Positions 44,421 to 52,826 are shown, counted from the stretch's first letter. The stretch: 64,000 nucleotides of DNA from Micromonospora coriariae (GCF_900091455.1 NZ_LT607412.1:6324001-6388000), one strand, 5' to 3'. The notes: generated by a model from the sequence alone, not told the origin. Program-made: numbers and translations.

Positions 44421-45209
44421 GTGATCCTGGTGGGCACGTCCGGCTGGCAGTACCGGGACTGGCGCGGCGGCTTCTATCCGGAGCGGCTGCCGCAGCGGCT
44501 CTGGTTGGAGCACTTCGCGGCCGGGTTCGCGACGGTCGAGGTCAACAACGCCTTCTACCGGCTGCCCGAGCGGGACACCTTCGCCGCCTGGCGGGCCCGC
44601 ACCCCGACGGACTTCTGCGTGGCGGTGAAGATGAGCCGCTATCTGACCCACATCAAGCGACTGCGTGACCCGGCCGAGCCGGTGGCCCGGTTCCTCGGGC
44701 GGGCGACCGCGCTCGGTGACCGGCTCGGCCCGGTGCTGCTGCAACTGCCACCGAACCTGCCGGCGAACGTCGAGGCGCTCGACGCGACGCTGCGGCTGTT
44801 TCCGGCCGACGTGCGGGTGGCGGTGGAACCGAGGCACCCGTCCTGGTGGACCGACGCCACCCGCGGGGTGCTGGAACGCCGGCGGGCGGCGCTGGTCTGG
44901 GCGGACCGGCTGGGTCGCCCGGTCGCGCCGCGCTGGCGCACCACCGACTTCGGCTACCTGCGGTTGCACGAGGGGCGGGCCCGGCCCTGGCCCCGGTACG
45001 GTCGCACCGCGCTCGCCTCCTGGGTGCGCCGGCTGGCCGACGCCTTCGGCGCGGATGAGCCGGCGTACGTCTACTTCAACAACGACCCGGGCGGCGCCGC
45101 CATCGTGGACGCCGTCGCCTTCGCCGCGCTGGCCCGGCGGGCCGGTCACCCGGTGTCCCGGGTGCCGCCCGCACCGCCCCGGGACGCGGTGGCCGCCACC
45201 GACGGCTGA
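44421..45209 (+). CDS. DUF72 family protein
   Basis: This 262-residue protein has the DUF72 barrel: VGTSGWQYRDWRGGFYPERLP at the start, FATVEVNNAFYRLPE, GPVLLQLPPNLP, VAVEPRHPSWW and AYVYFNNDPGGAA. The family resembles TIM-barrel sugar isomerases/endonucleases but its activity is unknown. The start is GTG 44421 after GGATGGAGGG. A second DUF72 gene lies 760 bp downstream on the opposite strand. It is divergent from the repeat-peptide gene. Confidence 0.9.
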   Translation: MILVGTSGWQYRDWRGGFYPERLPQRLWLEHFAAGFATVEVNNAFYRLPERDTFAAWRARTPTDFCVAVKMSRYLTHIKRLRDPAEPVARFLGRATALGDRLGPVLLQLPPNLPANVEALDATLRLFPADVRVAVEPRHPSWWTDATRGVLERRRAALVWADRLGRPVAPRWRTTDFGYLRLHEGRARPWPRYGRTALASWVRRLADAFGADEPAYVYFNNDPGGAAIVDAVAFAALARRAGHPVSRVPPAPPRDAVAATDG

Positions 45210-45210
45210 A

Positions 45211-45234
45211 CCCGCCCGACGACGGTCGGGCGGG
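45211..45234. terminator. Perfect 10-bp hairpin between convergent genes
   Basis: Arms 45211-45220 and 45225-45234 pair perfectly with a 4-nt loop, starting one base after the DUF72 stop and ending 9 bp before the DUF2267 stop. Confidence 0.75.
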
Positions 45235-45243
45235 CTCACAGCG

Positions 45244-45672
45244 TCAGGGCAGCATCCGCGCCAGGTCCTTGGGCATGGTGTCCTTGACGTCCTGCCACTC
45301 ACCCTGGGTGACGTGTCGGCGCAGGGTGTCGAGCACCACCTGCGTCACCCGCTCCGGGCCGCCCTCCACGTCGTACGGGAATCCCTGGCGCACCTCGTAG
45401 AGAAAGTCGTCCCGGTTGAGCTTGATCGGGACGTCCGAGGGGTTCCAGCCGTCGAAGTAGATCCCCCGGACCAGGATCGGCAGCTGCTGGGCGAACTCCA
45501 CGCTCTCGTTCACGGGCAGCCGGTCCCGCAGCAGGTGCAGCACCGTGCGCAACGCCGCGTACGACTGGTTGCGTCGGTCCTTCGGCCAGCCGTAGGCGCT
45601 CTCGATGTCCTTGAGGATGAGGTTCGTCTTGTCCAGCGAGGACTCGAATGCCGAAATCATCGTGTCAGCCAT
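45244..45672 (-). CDS. DUF2267 family protein
   Basis: This 142-residue protein matches DUF2267 (AYGWPKDRRNQSYAALRTVLHLLRDRLPVNESVEFAQQLPILVRGIYFDGW). It is a helical family common in stress-related loci and of unknown function. It lies downstream of, and overlaps by eight bases, a 61-residue small gene. Confidence 0.9.
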   Translation of the reverse strand: MADTMISAFESSLDKTNLILKDIESAYGWPKDRRNQSYAALRTVLHLLRDRLPVNESVEFAQQLPILVRGIYFDGWNPSDVPIKLNRDDFLYEVRQGFPYDVEGGPERVTQVVLDTLRRHVTQGEWQDVKDTMPKDLARMLP

Positions 45673-45850
45673 CGGTCGACCCCCGTTCCGCGTTGTCCCA
45701 CCGTTGGTAGTCGTTGCGCCGCGGTGGCCCCGCCGGGCCGCGTCGGGCCCGTATCGGGCTGCCCTGCGGCGCGCGCCGGGCGTTGTCGGCCGTACCGACC
45801 ACGTGCAGGACGGCACCGCGCCGTCTATCCGCCACCAGTCGAACCGTCAT
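45665..45850 (-). CDS. Small basic hypothetical protein
   Basis: This is a 61-residue arginine-rich protein (TVRLVADRRRGAVLHVVGTADNARRAP). ATG 45850 has a full GGAGGTGA site 5-12 bases upstream, so translation is likely. The stop overlaps the DUF2267 start region. The N-terminus forms one beta hairpin and the rest is disordered. No family is recognised. Confidence 0.6.
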   Translation of the reverse strand: MTVRLVADRRRGAVLHVVGTADNARRAPQGSPIRARRGPAGPPRRNDYQRWDNAERGSTDG

Positions 45851-45969
45851 CCCCGTCACCTCCGTGTCGTGTCCGGCGGCGGCCGCCATCACGACCGCAC
45901 GCACCTGCCAGCCTGCCCGCCCGGTGGGTGACCCGGCCCCACCCCGAACGGGTGAGCCGACGGCGCAGA

Positions 45970-46842
45970 TCAGTCTGCGCCGAGCAGCCCGGCGAGGGTC
46001 TTCGCGTTCGTCTGCGCGTAGTCGCGGTAGCAGTTGTTCATGAGCACGTGTGTCTGCCCGGCCTCGTCGGCCAGCTCGCGCAGCTTCGGCGCCCAGTCGG
46101 CCAGCTCCCGCTTGGAGTAGTGGTAGCCGAACTTCTCGTGGATGTCCTTGCTGGTCCACTTGTCGCTGTGGCCGTGAAAGCGCACCACGGCGAGGTCCGC
46201 GGTCGCGGCCAGCACCGGCGGCACCGACGACCGATGGCCCTGCGGCATGTCCACGCAGACGTACGGCAGCCGGTGCTCCCGCAGGAAGGCGAGCGTCTCG
46301 TCGGCGTTGGCGCCGTCGAACCAGGAGGCGTGGCGGAACTCGTAGGCCGGCCGCAGCGGCGCGCAGCGCTTCGCCACCTCCAGCAGGTACTGCTTGTTGT
46401 CCCGCTTGATGGTGAACCAGGGCGGGAACTGGAACAGCAGCGCTCCCAACCTGCCGGCCTCGACAAGCGGGTCCAACGCGGACAGGAAACGCGACCACAC
46501 CTCCTCGTACGCCTGCGCGGGCAGGTCGTCGGGGTAGATGTTCTTCTTGTCGGTCTCCGGGCGCAGGTCCTTGTAGAGCGCGCTGACCCGGGTGGGATGA
46601 CCGGTCAGCAGGCTGAACGCCTTGATGTTGAATGTGAAGCCGGCCGGGGTGCGTTCGGCCCAGAGCCGCGCGGTCGCCTCGGCGGGCGGCGAGTAGTAGG
46701 TGGCGTCCACCTCGACCAGCGGAAACTGCCGGGCGTAGTACGCCAGCCGCTTCTCCGGCGTGTCCGCGGTCTGCGGATACCAGCCCGAGTCCAGCAGCGT
46801 GCGGTCGGTCCAGGACGCGGTCCCCACGAGGATGTCACCCAT
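45970..46842 (-). CDS. DUF72 family protein, second copy
   Basis: This is a 290-residue DUF72 protein distinct from the copy at 44421-45209, with different spacing and an internal TDKKNIYPDDL segment. Typical pieces are VGTASWTDRTLLDSGWYP, FPLVEVDATYYSPP, ALLFQFPPWFTI, PAYEFRHASWF and HVLMNNCYRDYAQTNA. These are two separate subfamilies and not a recent duplication. Function is unknown. Confidence 0.9.
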   Translation of the reverse strand: MGDILVGTASWTDRTLLDSGWYPQTADTPEKRLAYYARQFPLVEVDATYYSPPAEATARLWAERTPAGFTFNIKAFSLLTGHPTRVSALYKDLRPETDKKNIYPDDLPAQAYEEVWSRFLSALDPLVEAGRLGALLFQFPPWFTIKRDNKQYLLEVAKRCAPLRPAYEFRHASWFDGANADETLAFLREHRLPYVCVDMPQGHRSSVPPVLAATADLAVVRFHGHSDKWTSKDIHEKFGYHYSKRELADWAPKLRELADEAGQTHVLMNNCYRDYAQTNAKTLAGLLGAD

Positions 46843-46890
46843 GTGAGGAGTCCATCGTGTCGTGGACCGACCGGCAACCGCTGGCGTCGC

Positions 46891-47289
46891 TCAGGCCGCC
46901 CGCCGCTCGCGGGTCTGCTTGCAGGCCACGCAGGTGGTGGCGGACGGGAAGATCTCCAGCCGCTCCACGGGGATCGCCGCCGAGCAGCCTTCACACCAGC
47001 CGTAGGTGCCCTCCGCGAGCCGCGCGAGGGCGTGCTCGTACTGGGCGCGGCGGTCGAGGATGGTGCGCAACAGGGACTGCGCGGTGTCGCGCTCGGCCGT
47101 CTTGGTGCCGCTGTCGGCCTGGTCGTCACCTGCGGTGTCACCGACCTCCACCAGCCGCAGCACCTGGCTCTGCAGCACGGCCTGCTCGTACTCCGCGGAC
47201 AGCTCGTCGTAGCGCGCCTGGAGGGAGAGCCGGATCTCATCGATCTCCGCCTGGGAACGGCCCGTACCGACCGTGTCGTGGACGAGCAT
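46891..47289 (-). CDS. DksA/TraR-type C4 zinc-finger protein
   Basis: This 132-residue protein has a long coiled coil (about 12-85) and a C-terminal zinc finger of the DksA/TraR kind (CEGC at about 99-102, then CVAC at 122-125). In well-studied relatives the coiled coil enters the RNA polymerase secondary channel and changes promoter choice. GAAAGGCAGG precedes ATG 47289. It stands as a single gene just upstream of the second DUF72 gene on the same strand. Confidence 0.88.
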   Translation of the reverse strand: MLVHDTVGTGRSQAEIDEIRLSLQARYDELSAEYEQAVLQSQVLRLVEVGDTAGDDQADSGTKTAERDTAQSLLRTILDRRAQYEHALARLAEGTYGWCEGCSAAIPVERLEIFPSATTCVACKQTRERRAA

Positions 47290-47451
47290 CGCTGCCTGCC
47301 TTTCCTGGGCCTGGTCAAGGTGAACCGGGAAACCGGCGGCACCCGGCCCCGGTCACGGTCGCATCTGGTGCGCGGGCGGTCACCCGCGCTCTGTGAGCCG
47401 GGCGAGTACCCGCCCGGGCAGTCGAGCAAACCGGCGAATTCTCCGCGGTTG

Positions 47452-48108
47452 TCAGGCGCCGGGATCCACGAGCGCCGGGCGGCGGGGGTCGTCGGCCCGC
47501 ACCACCACGTCGGCGAAGCTGGCCGGGACGACCTCGTCGGCGTACCGGTCGAAGGCCGGCAGGGTCCAGTCCTGGGCCGGTTCGGTACGCCGGCGCAGCG
47601 CCGCGGCGGACAGCTCCAGGTGGACGGTGATGTCGAAGGGCAGGCCGCCGCCGAGCAGCAGCGCGCCACTGACCAGGACCACACCGCCGGGAGGCAGGTC
47701 GACGTAGCGGGCGCGGCTGGCCCGGTCGGCGACGGCGTCCCAGAGCGAGGGGAGCAGCCGCCCGGTGCCGCCGGGGCCGGCCGGGTCGAGCACCTCCCGG
47801 CGCAATCCGGCCTCGTCCACCCAGCCCTCGTAGTAGGCGTCCGGGTTGGTTCGGCCGAGCTCGAAGCGCAGTGACGCGGGGCGGAGGAAGTCGGTGGCGC
47901 GTACGTGCAGCACCGGGCGGCCCCGGGCGCGCAACGGTTCGACCAGCGCGGCGGCCAGCTCGTCCGGGCCGGCGGCGGGGGCGCCGTCCACCGCCACGCG
48001 CAGGCGCGCGGGCCCGGCGGCGGCGGTCGCGGCGTGGGTCGCGGCGTCGGCCAGCCGGCCGGTCAGCTCGGTGACGAGCAGGTCGGGCGAGATGGGGCGG
48101 ATGCGCAC
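47452..48108 (-). CDS. Uridine kinase-like protein with degenerate P-loop
   Basis: This 218-residue protein follows the layout of uridine kinase/P-loop nucleoside kinases: VDGAP near residue 40, HVRATDFLRPASLRFELGRTNPDAYYEGWVDEAGLRREVLDP (substrate part), and VVLVSGALLLGGGLPFDITVHLEL. The P-loop reads DGAPAAGPDELA and lacks the GKT/S lysine, so ordinary ATP hydrolysis is doubtful. It may be a regulatory or substrate-binding relic. Actinobacterial genomes often carry such versions. The start is GTG 48108. Confidence 0.78.
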   Translation of the reverse strand: MRIRPISPDLLVTELTGRLADAATHAATAAAGPARLRVAVDGAPAAGPDELAAALVEPLRARGRPVLHVRATDFLRPASLRFELGRTNPDAYYEGWVDEAGLRREVLDPAGPGGTGRLLPSLWDAVADRASRARYVDLPPGGVVLVSGALLLGGGLPFDITVHLELSAAALRRRTEPAQDWTLPAFDRYADEVVPASFADVVVRADDPRRPALVDPGA

Positions 48109-48149
48109 CGGACCATCCTGCCCCGGGTCGGGCGGGATGGTGGCGCCGG

Positions 48150-48755
48150 TCAGCCGGTGCGGTCGATGGTGACCCGGGCGTCGTCGGCCAGCCGGTAGCC
48201 CACGCCGTAGACGGTGGTGACCAGCGGGACGTCGACGCCGACCTTGCCGCGCAGCCGACGCACGTGCACGTCGACGGTGCGCACGCCGGCGTGCTCGTAG
48301 CCCCAGACGGCGTTGAGCAGTTGCAGTCGGGTGAAGACGCGGCGGGGATGCGCGACCAGGTGCAGCAGCAGGTCGAACTCCAGCCGGGTCAGCGGCAGCG
48401 GCTCGTCGTCGCGCAGCACCGACCGGGACGAGGCGAGGATGTGCAGGGCGGGGATTGTCGGGCTCAGTGGTCGGGCCGGCGACCGGTTGGCCGGCACCGG
48501 GTCGGCGCGGCGTTCGACCGGGACGGAGCTGGTGATCACGGCCTCGCCGCGTTCCAGCATTTCGCGGGCCGCCTCAAGCAGCCGCCGTGCGGGCGGTGTC
48601 AGCGACTCCTCGCAGGCCAGCGGGATGGACAGCGTCACGGTGAGCACGGGCGCGGCGGTGTTCGCGGGGCGGCGTTGGCCGCCCGGCGGTCGACCGGGCA
48701 CCGCGGGTTGGGACGTATGCCATCCGGCGCGCGACGAGGCGGGGCTGACCGACAT
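48150..48755 (-). CDS. Orphan OmpR/PhoB-type winged-helix regulator
   Basis: This is a 201-residue protein. There is no receiver domain; residues 1-100 are a variable, partly disordered region. Residues about 105-195 are a complete OmpR-type winged helix ([28 protein letters not shown], then [16 protein letters not shown] and [11 protein letters not shown]). AAGGAGG precedes ATG 48755. A duplicate with an internal deletion lies 250 bp upstream (49005-49082). The target genes are unknown. Confidence 0.85.
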   Translation of the reverse strand: MSVSPASSRAGWHTSQPAVPGRPPGGQRRPANTAAPVLTVTLSIPLACEESLTPPARRLLEAAREMLERGEAVITSSVPVERRADPVPANRSPARPLSPTIPALHILASSRSVLRDDEPLPLTRLEFDLLLHLVAHPRRVFTRLQLLNAVWGYEHAGVRTVDVHVRRLRGKVGVDVPLVTTVYGVGYRLADDARVTIDRTG

Positions 48756-49004
48756 GGTCCTCCTTGGGCTGGTCCGGGTATCTCCCCACGGCCCGGGACG
48801 CCGCTTCATCGATGCTTCCCGGCGCCCGGGCGAGGGTCAAGAGGCGGCTGCGTTGCATGAATGTGACAATTGACGAACACATAGGAGCCGTGTGCTCGCT
48901 CTGCGTACGAGGCCAGATGATTAGAGCAGAGCCGCCCGGATGACCCGATACGGGGGTCCCCGCCCGGTTCACCGCCGCCCGTGGATTTGAAAGTCGAGGG
49001 ATGT

Positions 49005-49082
49005 TCAGCGGTTGGGGTCCACGGTGATCCGCGCCTCGTCGGCCAGCCGGTAGCCCACTCCGTAGACGGTGGTGACGGACAT
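49005..49082 (-). pseudogene. Internally deleted copy of the winged-helix regulator
   Basis: This is a 25-codon frame whose product joins the first residues of the regulator (MSV) directly to its last wing ([16 protein letters not shown]), with a fresh GGAGG-type site (CAGGAGG) 5 bases before ATG 49082. The end of the 48150-48755 protein reads [17 protein letters not shown], so 16 of 18 residues agree. About 175 codons are missing. It is best read as a remnant of a tandem duplication. Confidence 0.7.
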
Positions 49083-49106
49083 GGTGCCTCCTGAGATGGC
49101 GTGCGG

Positions 49107-49132
49107 CCGCCACGCCCGGTGCGGCGTGGCGG
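49107..49132 (-). terminator. Perfect 10-bp hairpin
   Basis: Arms 49107-49116 and 49123-49132 pair perfectly with a 6-nt loop, directly adjoining the stop of the truncated cysteine dioxygenase on the minus strand and 25 bp before the regulator remnant's start. Confidence 0.5.
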
Positions 49133-49357
49133 TCAGCGGCGCGCCCGGAACGCCCCGGCCGAGCCGCCGTGGTCGTGCAGGTCGGTGCCCTGCCCGGGCA
49201 GCCAGCTCAACGCCCACACCTCGTGCTCGGCGTCGGCGGCCAGCCGGGGGTACCAGCGCTCGTCGGGGTCGAAACGCAGCGCCACCGGCCAGTCGGACGG
49301 GTCGGCCCAGCGGGCTGCGCGGGCGAGCAGGTCGGGCTCCGGGCGGTGGTGGGTCAT
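49133..49357 (-). pseudogene. Truncated cysteine dioxygenase family gene
   Basis: This 74-residue frame matches the first half of actinobacterial cysteine dioxygenases (RWYPRLAADAEHEVWALSWLPGQGTDLHDHGGSAGAF), including the iron-binding HDH. It stops three residues after GAF (RARR), before the third His and the Tyr of the active site. Complete relatives are about twice as long. It therefore cannot be an active dioxygenase unless a partner supplies the rest. Next to it lies another deletion remnant, so a local deletion is likely. Confidence 0.72.
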
Positions 49358-49465
49358 GACGGTCCTCGCGGGTCGTTCGGCGGGTGCCCCGTACTCTAGC
49401 CGGCGAACCCTATAGGTTTAGTAGGTAATTCCATCTGTCGGGACGCCGGCACGAGCGCGGCCGAC

Positions 49466-49843
49466 TCAGCGCAGGACCGGTGGGTCCACCCGGTAGCCGG
49501 GCAGCGACGGCCACCGCACGGTCAGCACCACCGAGGCGTACTCGGCGTACCAGGAGTGGTCCACCCCACGGGCCCACACGACGTAGTCCCCCGGCGCGGC
49601 CAACCGCACCGTCCGATCCGGAAGCTCGACCCGGAACCGTCCCTCGATCAGCACGAGCAGCGTCGTCCGCCGTTCCCCGGTCGCCCACCGCGACCGGGCC
49701 TCCCCGGGCGGGTGCACGCCCCACTTCACCTCGACGTCGGTGCTGTGCCGGATCTCCCCCGGCGGCGCGAAGTGCCCGAGCAGCCACCCCGCGTTGCCGG
49801 CGCCGTCGACACCGGCGTTGCCCACGTACACCGTCTCACCCAT
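49466..49843 (-). CDS. Cupin-like protein
   Basis: This is a 125-residue protein with a small beta barrel: VKWGVHPPGEARSRW, TTLLVLIEGRFRVELP, LAAPGDYVVWARGVDHSWYA. This is the cupin order with His residues at the two motif positions, although the first motif is degenerate. ATG 49843 is chosen over TTG 49858 because GGGGGAGGG lies upstream of it. A signal-sensing or isomerase role cannot be told. It is divergent from the ankyrin gene. Confidence 0.7.
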   Translation of the reverse strand: MGETVYVGNAGVDGAGNAGWLLGHFAPPGEIRHSTDVEVKWGVHPPGEARSRWATGERRTTLLVLIEGRFRVELPDRTVRLAAPGDYVVWARGVDHSWYAEYASVVLTVRWPSLPGYRVDPPVLR

Positions 49844-49905
49844 CGGACCCTCCCCCAACGCGCCGGCCGAGCAACCTATCAGGGCCCACGCCCTATCCTG
49901 GACCG

Positions 49906-50298
49906 GTGACCGAGGACCTCGACGCCGAGACGCTGGCGTTCGCGCACCGGATGTTCGACCTGGCCCGTGCAGGCTCCACCGAGGAGCTGGCCGCGCAGGT
50001 CGACGCCGGCCTGCCGGTGAACCTGACCAACGACAAGGGCGACACGTTGCTGATCCTGGCCGCGTACCACGCGCACCCGGAGACGGTCGCGGCCCTGCTG
50101 ACCCGCGGCGCGGACCACTCCAGGATCAACGACCGGGGCCAGACGGCGCTGGCCGCCGCGGTCTTTCGTAGCAGCGCCGATGCGGTCCGCGCGCTGCTCG
50201 CCGCCGGCGCCGACCCCGGGCACGGCAACCCGTCCGCGGCGGAGACCGCGCAGTTCTTCGACCTGCCGGAGATGACGGAGCTGCTGCGGGCTGGCTGA
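49906..50298 (+). CDS. Ankyrin repeat protein
   Basis: This 130-residue protein has about three ankyrin repeats after an N-terminal helix (FDLARAGSTEELAAQVDAGLPVNLTNDKGDTLLILAAYHAHPETVAALLTRGADHSRINDRGQTALAAAVF and a further one). Such small cytosolic ankyrin proteins bind other proteins, and actinobacterial ones often sit beside catalase genes, though none is here. It starts at GTG 49906. Confidence 0.88.
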   Translation: MTEDLDAETLAFAHRMFDLARAGSTEELAAQVDAGLPVNLTNDKGDTLLILAAYHAHPETVAALLTRGADHSRINDRGQTALAAAVFRSSADAVRALLAAGADPGHGNPSAAETAQFFDLPEMTELLRAG

Positions 50299-50330
50299 CA
50301 CCGGCCCCGCCGGCCCGGTATACAGGGTCG

Positions 50331-51281
50331 GTGGAAGATCCCCTGCCGGAGCAGATGCGCGCCGCCGGCAGCGCGCTGCTGGCCGCGCTCGACCCGACGG
50401 CCCGCGACCGCGCCGTGCATCCGTTCGATGACGAGACGGCCCGACGCTGGCTGGAGTACCGGCCCCGGCCCCGCCCGGGTGCCTGCCTCGCGGAGCTGGA
50501 CATCGTCGGGCGCAAGGCCGCGCACCGGTTGCTGGCCACCGCGCTGAGCCCCTCGGCGTACGCGCAGGCCATGGCGATCGTCGCGCTGGAGGAGGTGCTG
50601 GACCGGGCCGAGGGCTGGCAGCGGGGGCGGCACAGCGGCGACTACTGGATCGCGGTGTTCGGCGATCCGGTGCGCGACGACCGCTGGGCGTGGCGGCTGG
50701 AGGGGCACCACCTGTCGGTGAACATGACCGTGGTGGACGACCAGGTCTCCCCCGCCCCGATCTTCTTCGGCGCCAACCCGGCGGCGGTCCGGTACGCCGG
50801 CCGACCGGTCTCGCGGCCGCTCGGCCCCGAGGAGGACCTGGCCCGCGCGCTGCTCGACGCGCTCGGCCCGGCCGAGCGGGACGCCGCGATCATCGCCGAC
50901 GAGGCCCCGGCGGACATCATCAGCGCCACCCGCGGGCGGGTCGACGGCCGGTTGGAGCCGCTCGGCGTGCCGGCGAGCCGACTGGGGCCCACCGGCCGGG
51001 CGTTGCTCGACCAGGTGGTCGCGCTGTACCTGGACCGGCTGTCACCGGAGCTGGCGATCCGGGAGGCACGCCGGCTCGACGGCGGCCAGCTGCACTTCGC
51101 CTGGGCCGGCCCGACCCGCCCCGGGCAGCGGCACTACTACCGGGTGCAGGGCGACGACCTGCTGATCGAGTACGACAACACCACCGACGACGGCAACCAC
51201 GCGCACACCGTGCTCCGCCGCCCGGCGAGCGACTTCGGCGCCGACGTCCTGGCCGCCCACCACCAGACCGATCCCCACTGA
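50331..51281 (+). CDS. DUF3500 family protein
   Basis: This 316-residue protein matches DUF3500 (FDDETARRWLEYRPRPRPG, SGDYWIAVFGDP, WRLEGHHLSVNMTVVD, FFGANPAAVRYAG, HFAWAG, YYRVQGDDLLIEYDNTTDDGNHAHTVLRRP). The conserved His and Asp residues suggest a metal site or hydrolase, but the activity is unknown. It starts at GTG 50331. A run of 10-bp repeats begins at its stop. Confidence 0.88.
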   Translation: MEDPLPEQMRAAGSALLAALDPTARDRAVHPFDDETARRWLEYRPRPRPGACLAELDIVGRKAAHRLLATALSPSAYAQAMAIVALEEVLDRAEGWQRGRHSGDYWIAVFGDPVRDDRWAWRLEGHHLSVNMTVVDDQVSPAPIFFGANPAAVRYAGRPVSRPLGPEEDLARALLDALGPAERDAAIIADEAPADIISATRGRVDGRLEPLGVPASRLGPTGRALLDQVVALYLDRLSPELAIREARRLDGGQLHFAWAGPTRPGQRHYYRVQGDDLLIEYDNTTDDGNHAHTVLRRPASDFGADVLAAHHQTDPH

Positions 51282-51331
51282 CCGACTCCGACCGGCTCCG
51301 ACCCGGCTCTGAACGGCTCCGACCGGCTTTG
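51281..51331 (+). repeat. Short tandem repeats, five 10-11 bp units
   Basis: Units at 51281, 51291, 51301, 51312 and 51322 follow the consensus accggctccg with one to three changes each. They fill most of the 62-bp gap between the DUF3500 stop and the methyltransferase stop. A small inverted repeat (gaccg, cggtc) follows at 51331-51345. Confidence 0.7.
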
Positions 51332-51343
51332 ACCGGTGATCGG

Positions 51344-52102
51344 TCAGGCGTGGATGGCCTCGATGAGGAAGCGCTGGGCGTGGGCCACGAACGGTCCTTC
51401 GGTGGTGATGCGGCCGTGCAGCGCCCGCAGCTGCGGGCGGTAGCGGTCCACAGTGAAGTCGGGCACCGTCCAGATGACCTTGCGCAGGAACCAGACCACC
51501 GCGCCGACGTCGTGGAAGACCGCCCGCAGCGTGACCCGGCGCAGGTCGACGACGGTCAGGCCGGCGGCCCGGGCGGCGCCCACCGCCTGCTCGGGGTGCC
51601 GCTGGGTCGCCGGCGGCAGCGGGCCCAGCATCGCCTCGCTCACCTCCCGCATGGTGCCCGGCCCGATCTGCTGGGACAGGAACGTGCCGCCGGGGCGCAG
51701 CACCCGGGCCGTCTCGGCCCAGTCGGTGTTGACCGGGTGCCGGCTGACCACCAGGTCGAAGGAGGCGTCGCGGAACGGCAGCGGCGCGCCCGGGGTCACC
51801 GCCACCACCGTCGCGCCGACCCGGCGCAGGGTACGCCGGGCGACCTCGACGTTGGGCGGCCAGCCCTCGGTGGCCGTCAGCAGCCGTGGTGGCCGGGGGA
51901 CCTCGGCGAGCACCTCGCCACCGCCGGTGTCCACGTCCAGCGCCGCGTCGGCGTGCGCCATCCGGTCGGCGACCAACCGGGCGTACCCCCAGGGTGGGCG
52001 TTCCTCGGTGGCCCGACCGGCGAGCCAGTCGAAGCCCCAGCCGTCGACCGGCGCGGCGGCCGCCTCCGCGATCAGGTCCTCCACGTCGCGCTCAGTTTCC
52101 AC
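51344..52102 (-). CDS. SAM-dependent methyltransferase
   Basis: This 252-residue class I methyltransferase has motif I as ALDVDTGGGEVLAEVP, where Asp replaces the usual first Gly, as in a known actinobacterial subfamily. An acidic motif II follows, and LPFRDASFDLVVSRHPVNTDWAETARVLRPGGTFLSQQIG is the post-motif. The substrate is unknown. GTG 52102 (VETERDVEDL) is the likely start; the frame extends further upstream without a site. Confidence 0.85.
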   Translation of the reverse strand: METERDVEDLIAEAAAAPVDGWGFDWLAGRATEERPPWGYARLVADRMAHADAALDVDTGGGEVLAEVPRPPRLLTATEGWPPNVEVARRTLRRVGATVVAVTPGAPLPFRDASFDLVVSRHPVNTDWAETARVLRPGGTFLSQQIGPGTMREVSEAMLGPLPPATQRHPEQAVGAARAAGLTVVDLRRVTLRAVFHDVGAVVWFLRKVIWTVPDFTVDRYRPQLRALHGRITTEGPFVAHAQRFLIEAIHA

Positions 52103-52228
52103 GCCGGCCAGCCTCGCCGGCCGCCCCCGCCGCTGGCAACGCATTTGCCGCCGCACCCCTCGCCGCCCGGTCTCCCGGCCGGCCCCGTGCCGCGTGGGCC
52201 GCGCGAGGCCGACCGTCCGTTGGGCGGT

Positions 52229-52302
52229 GATCCACTCCGTATCGGCGGCATGGGGGCGTCCCTCGGCCGGGACACCGCGACATCGCCGACACCGAGTCGA
52301 TC
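52229..52302 (-). repeat. 74-bp palindromic repeat, copy 2
   Basis: This copy has the same length as 21488-21561 in the opposite orientation. The right arm (ending accgagtcgatc) and the central gggacaccgcgacatcgccga match copy 1 closely. The left arm has diverged, so the palindrome is weaker here. It lies in the gap between the methyltransferase gene start and the DUF2231 stop. Confidence 0.78.
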
Positions 52303-52322
52303 AACCCGACGGGTCGGTCGCG

Positions 52323-52826
52323 TCAGGGGCGCGGGCGGGCGACCTCGACGGTGGAGCCGGCCACGCCGCCGAGCGCGTCGAACGTGCCCGCCTCGGTGCG
52401 GCGGCGACCGTCGAACTGGCGCATCAGCCGAGCGCCCAGGCGCACGCCGACCCCACCGACGGCCAGCGCGACCAGCTCGGTGAACAGGATCGCGGCGGAG
52501 GCGCCACGCTGCGGGGAGTGCGCCCGGATCAGGCAGGTGAGCAGGAACATGCCCGCCATCGCCGCGTTCACCAGGTTGAAGGCGACGGCCGTGCGGCGGG
52601 TGCGGTCACCCGGTACGTCCCACAGGTCGACCATGCCGGCAATCGCTGTCATCGCGGCGGCGAACAGGGCGGCGACGCCGGTCCAGTAGCCGACCTCGCC
52701 CAGGAACGCCGGCCCACCGATGACGTCTGTGAGATCGAAGACGGTGGCGCTGACGAAGAGCCCGAGCGGGAACGTCACCAACATCGGTTGGATGGGGTGC
52801 CCCTGCACCCGTAGCCGGCTCTGCAT
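52323..52826 (-). CDS. DUF2231 family membrane protein
   Basis: This 167-residue protein has four hydrophobic helices (about 14-40, 45-65, 80-100, 108-128) and the DUF2231 start (VQGHPIQPMLVTFPLGLFVSATVFDL). The conserved His may bind haem in related proteins. Function is unknown. GGGGGAGG precedes ATG 52826. Confidence 0.9.
   Translation of the reverse strand: MQSRLRVQGHPIQPMLVTFPLGLFVSATVFDLTDVIGGPAFLGEVGYWTGVAALFAAAMTAIAGMVDLWDVPGDRTRRTAVAFNLVNAAMAGMFLLTCLIRAHSPQRGASAAILFTELVALAVGGVGVRLGARLMRQFDGRRRTEAGTFDALGGVAGSTVEVARPRP

Noticed and set aside
43846..44424. Plus-strand repeat frame opposite the repeat peptide (TVLLTGGRTAVGRTLRATI type)
   Set aside because: The exact 63-bp period keeps all frames open. 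The minus frame has the better RBS and operon position, and it gives a short acidic leader.
48756..49004. Leader peptide of the sulfur-attenuation kind near the cysteine dioxygenase remnant
   Set aside because: A short frame exists (starting MQRSRLL) but it lacks the cysteine-rich end and overlaps the regulator start in another frame.
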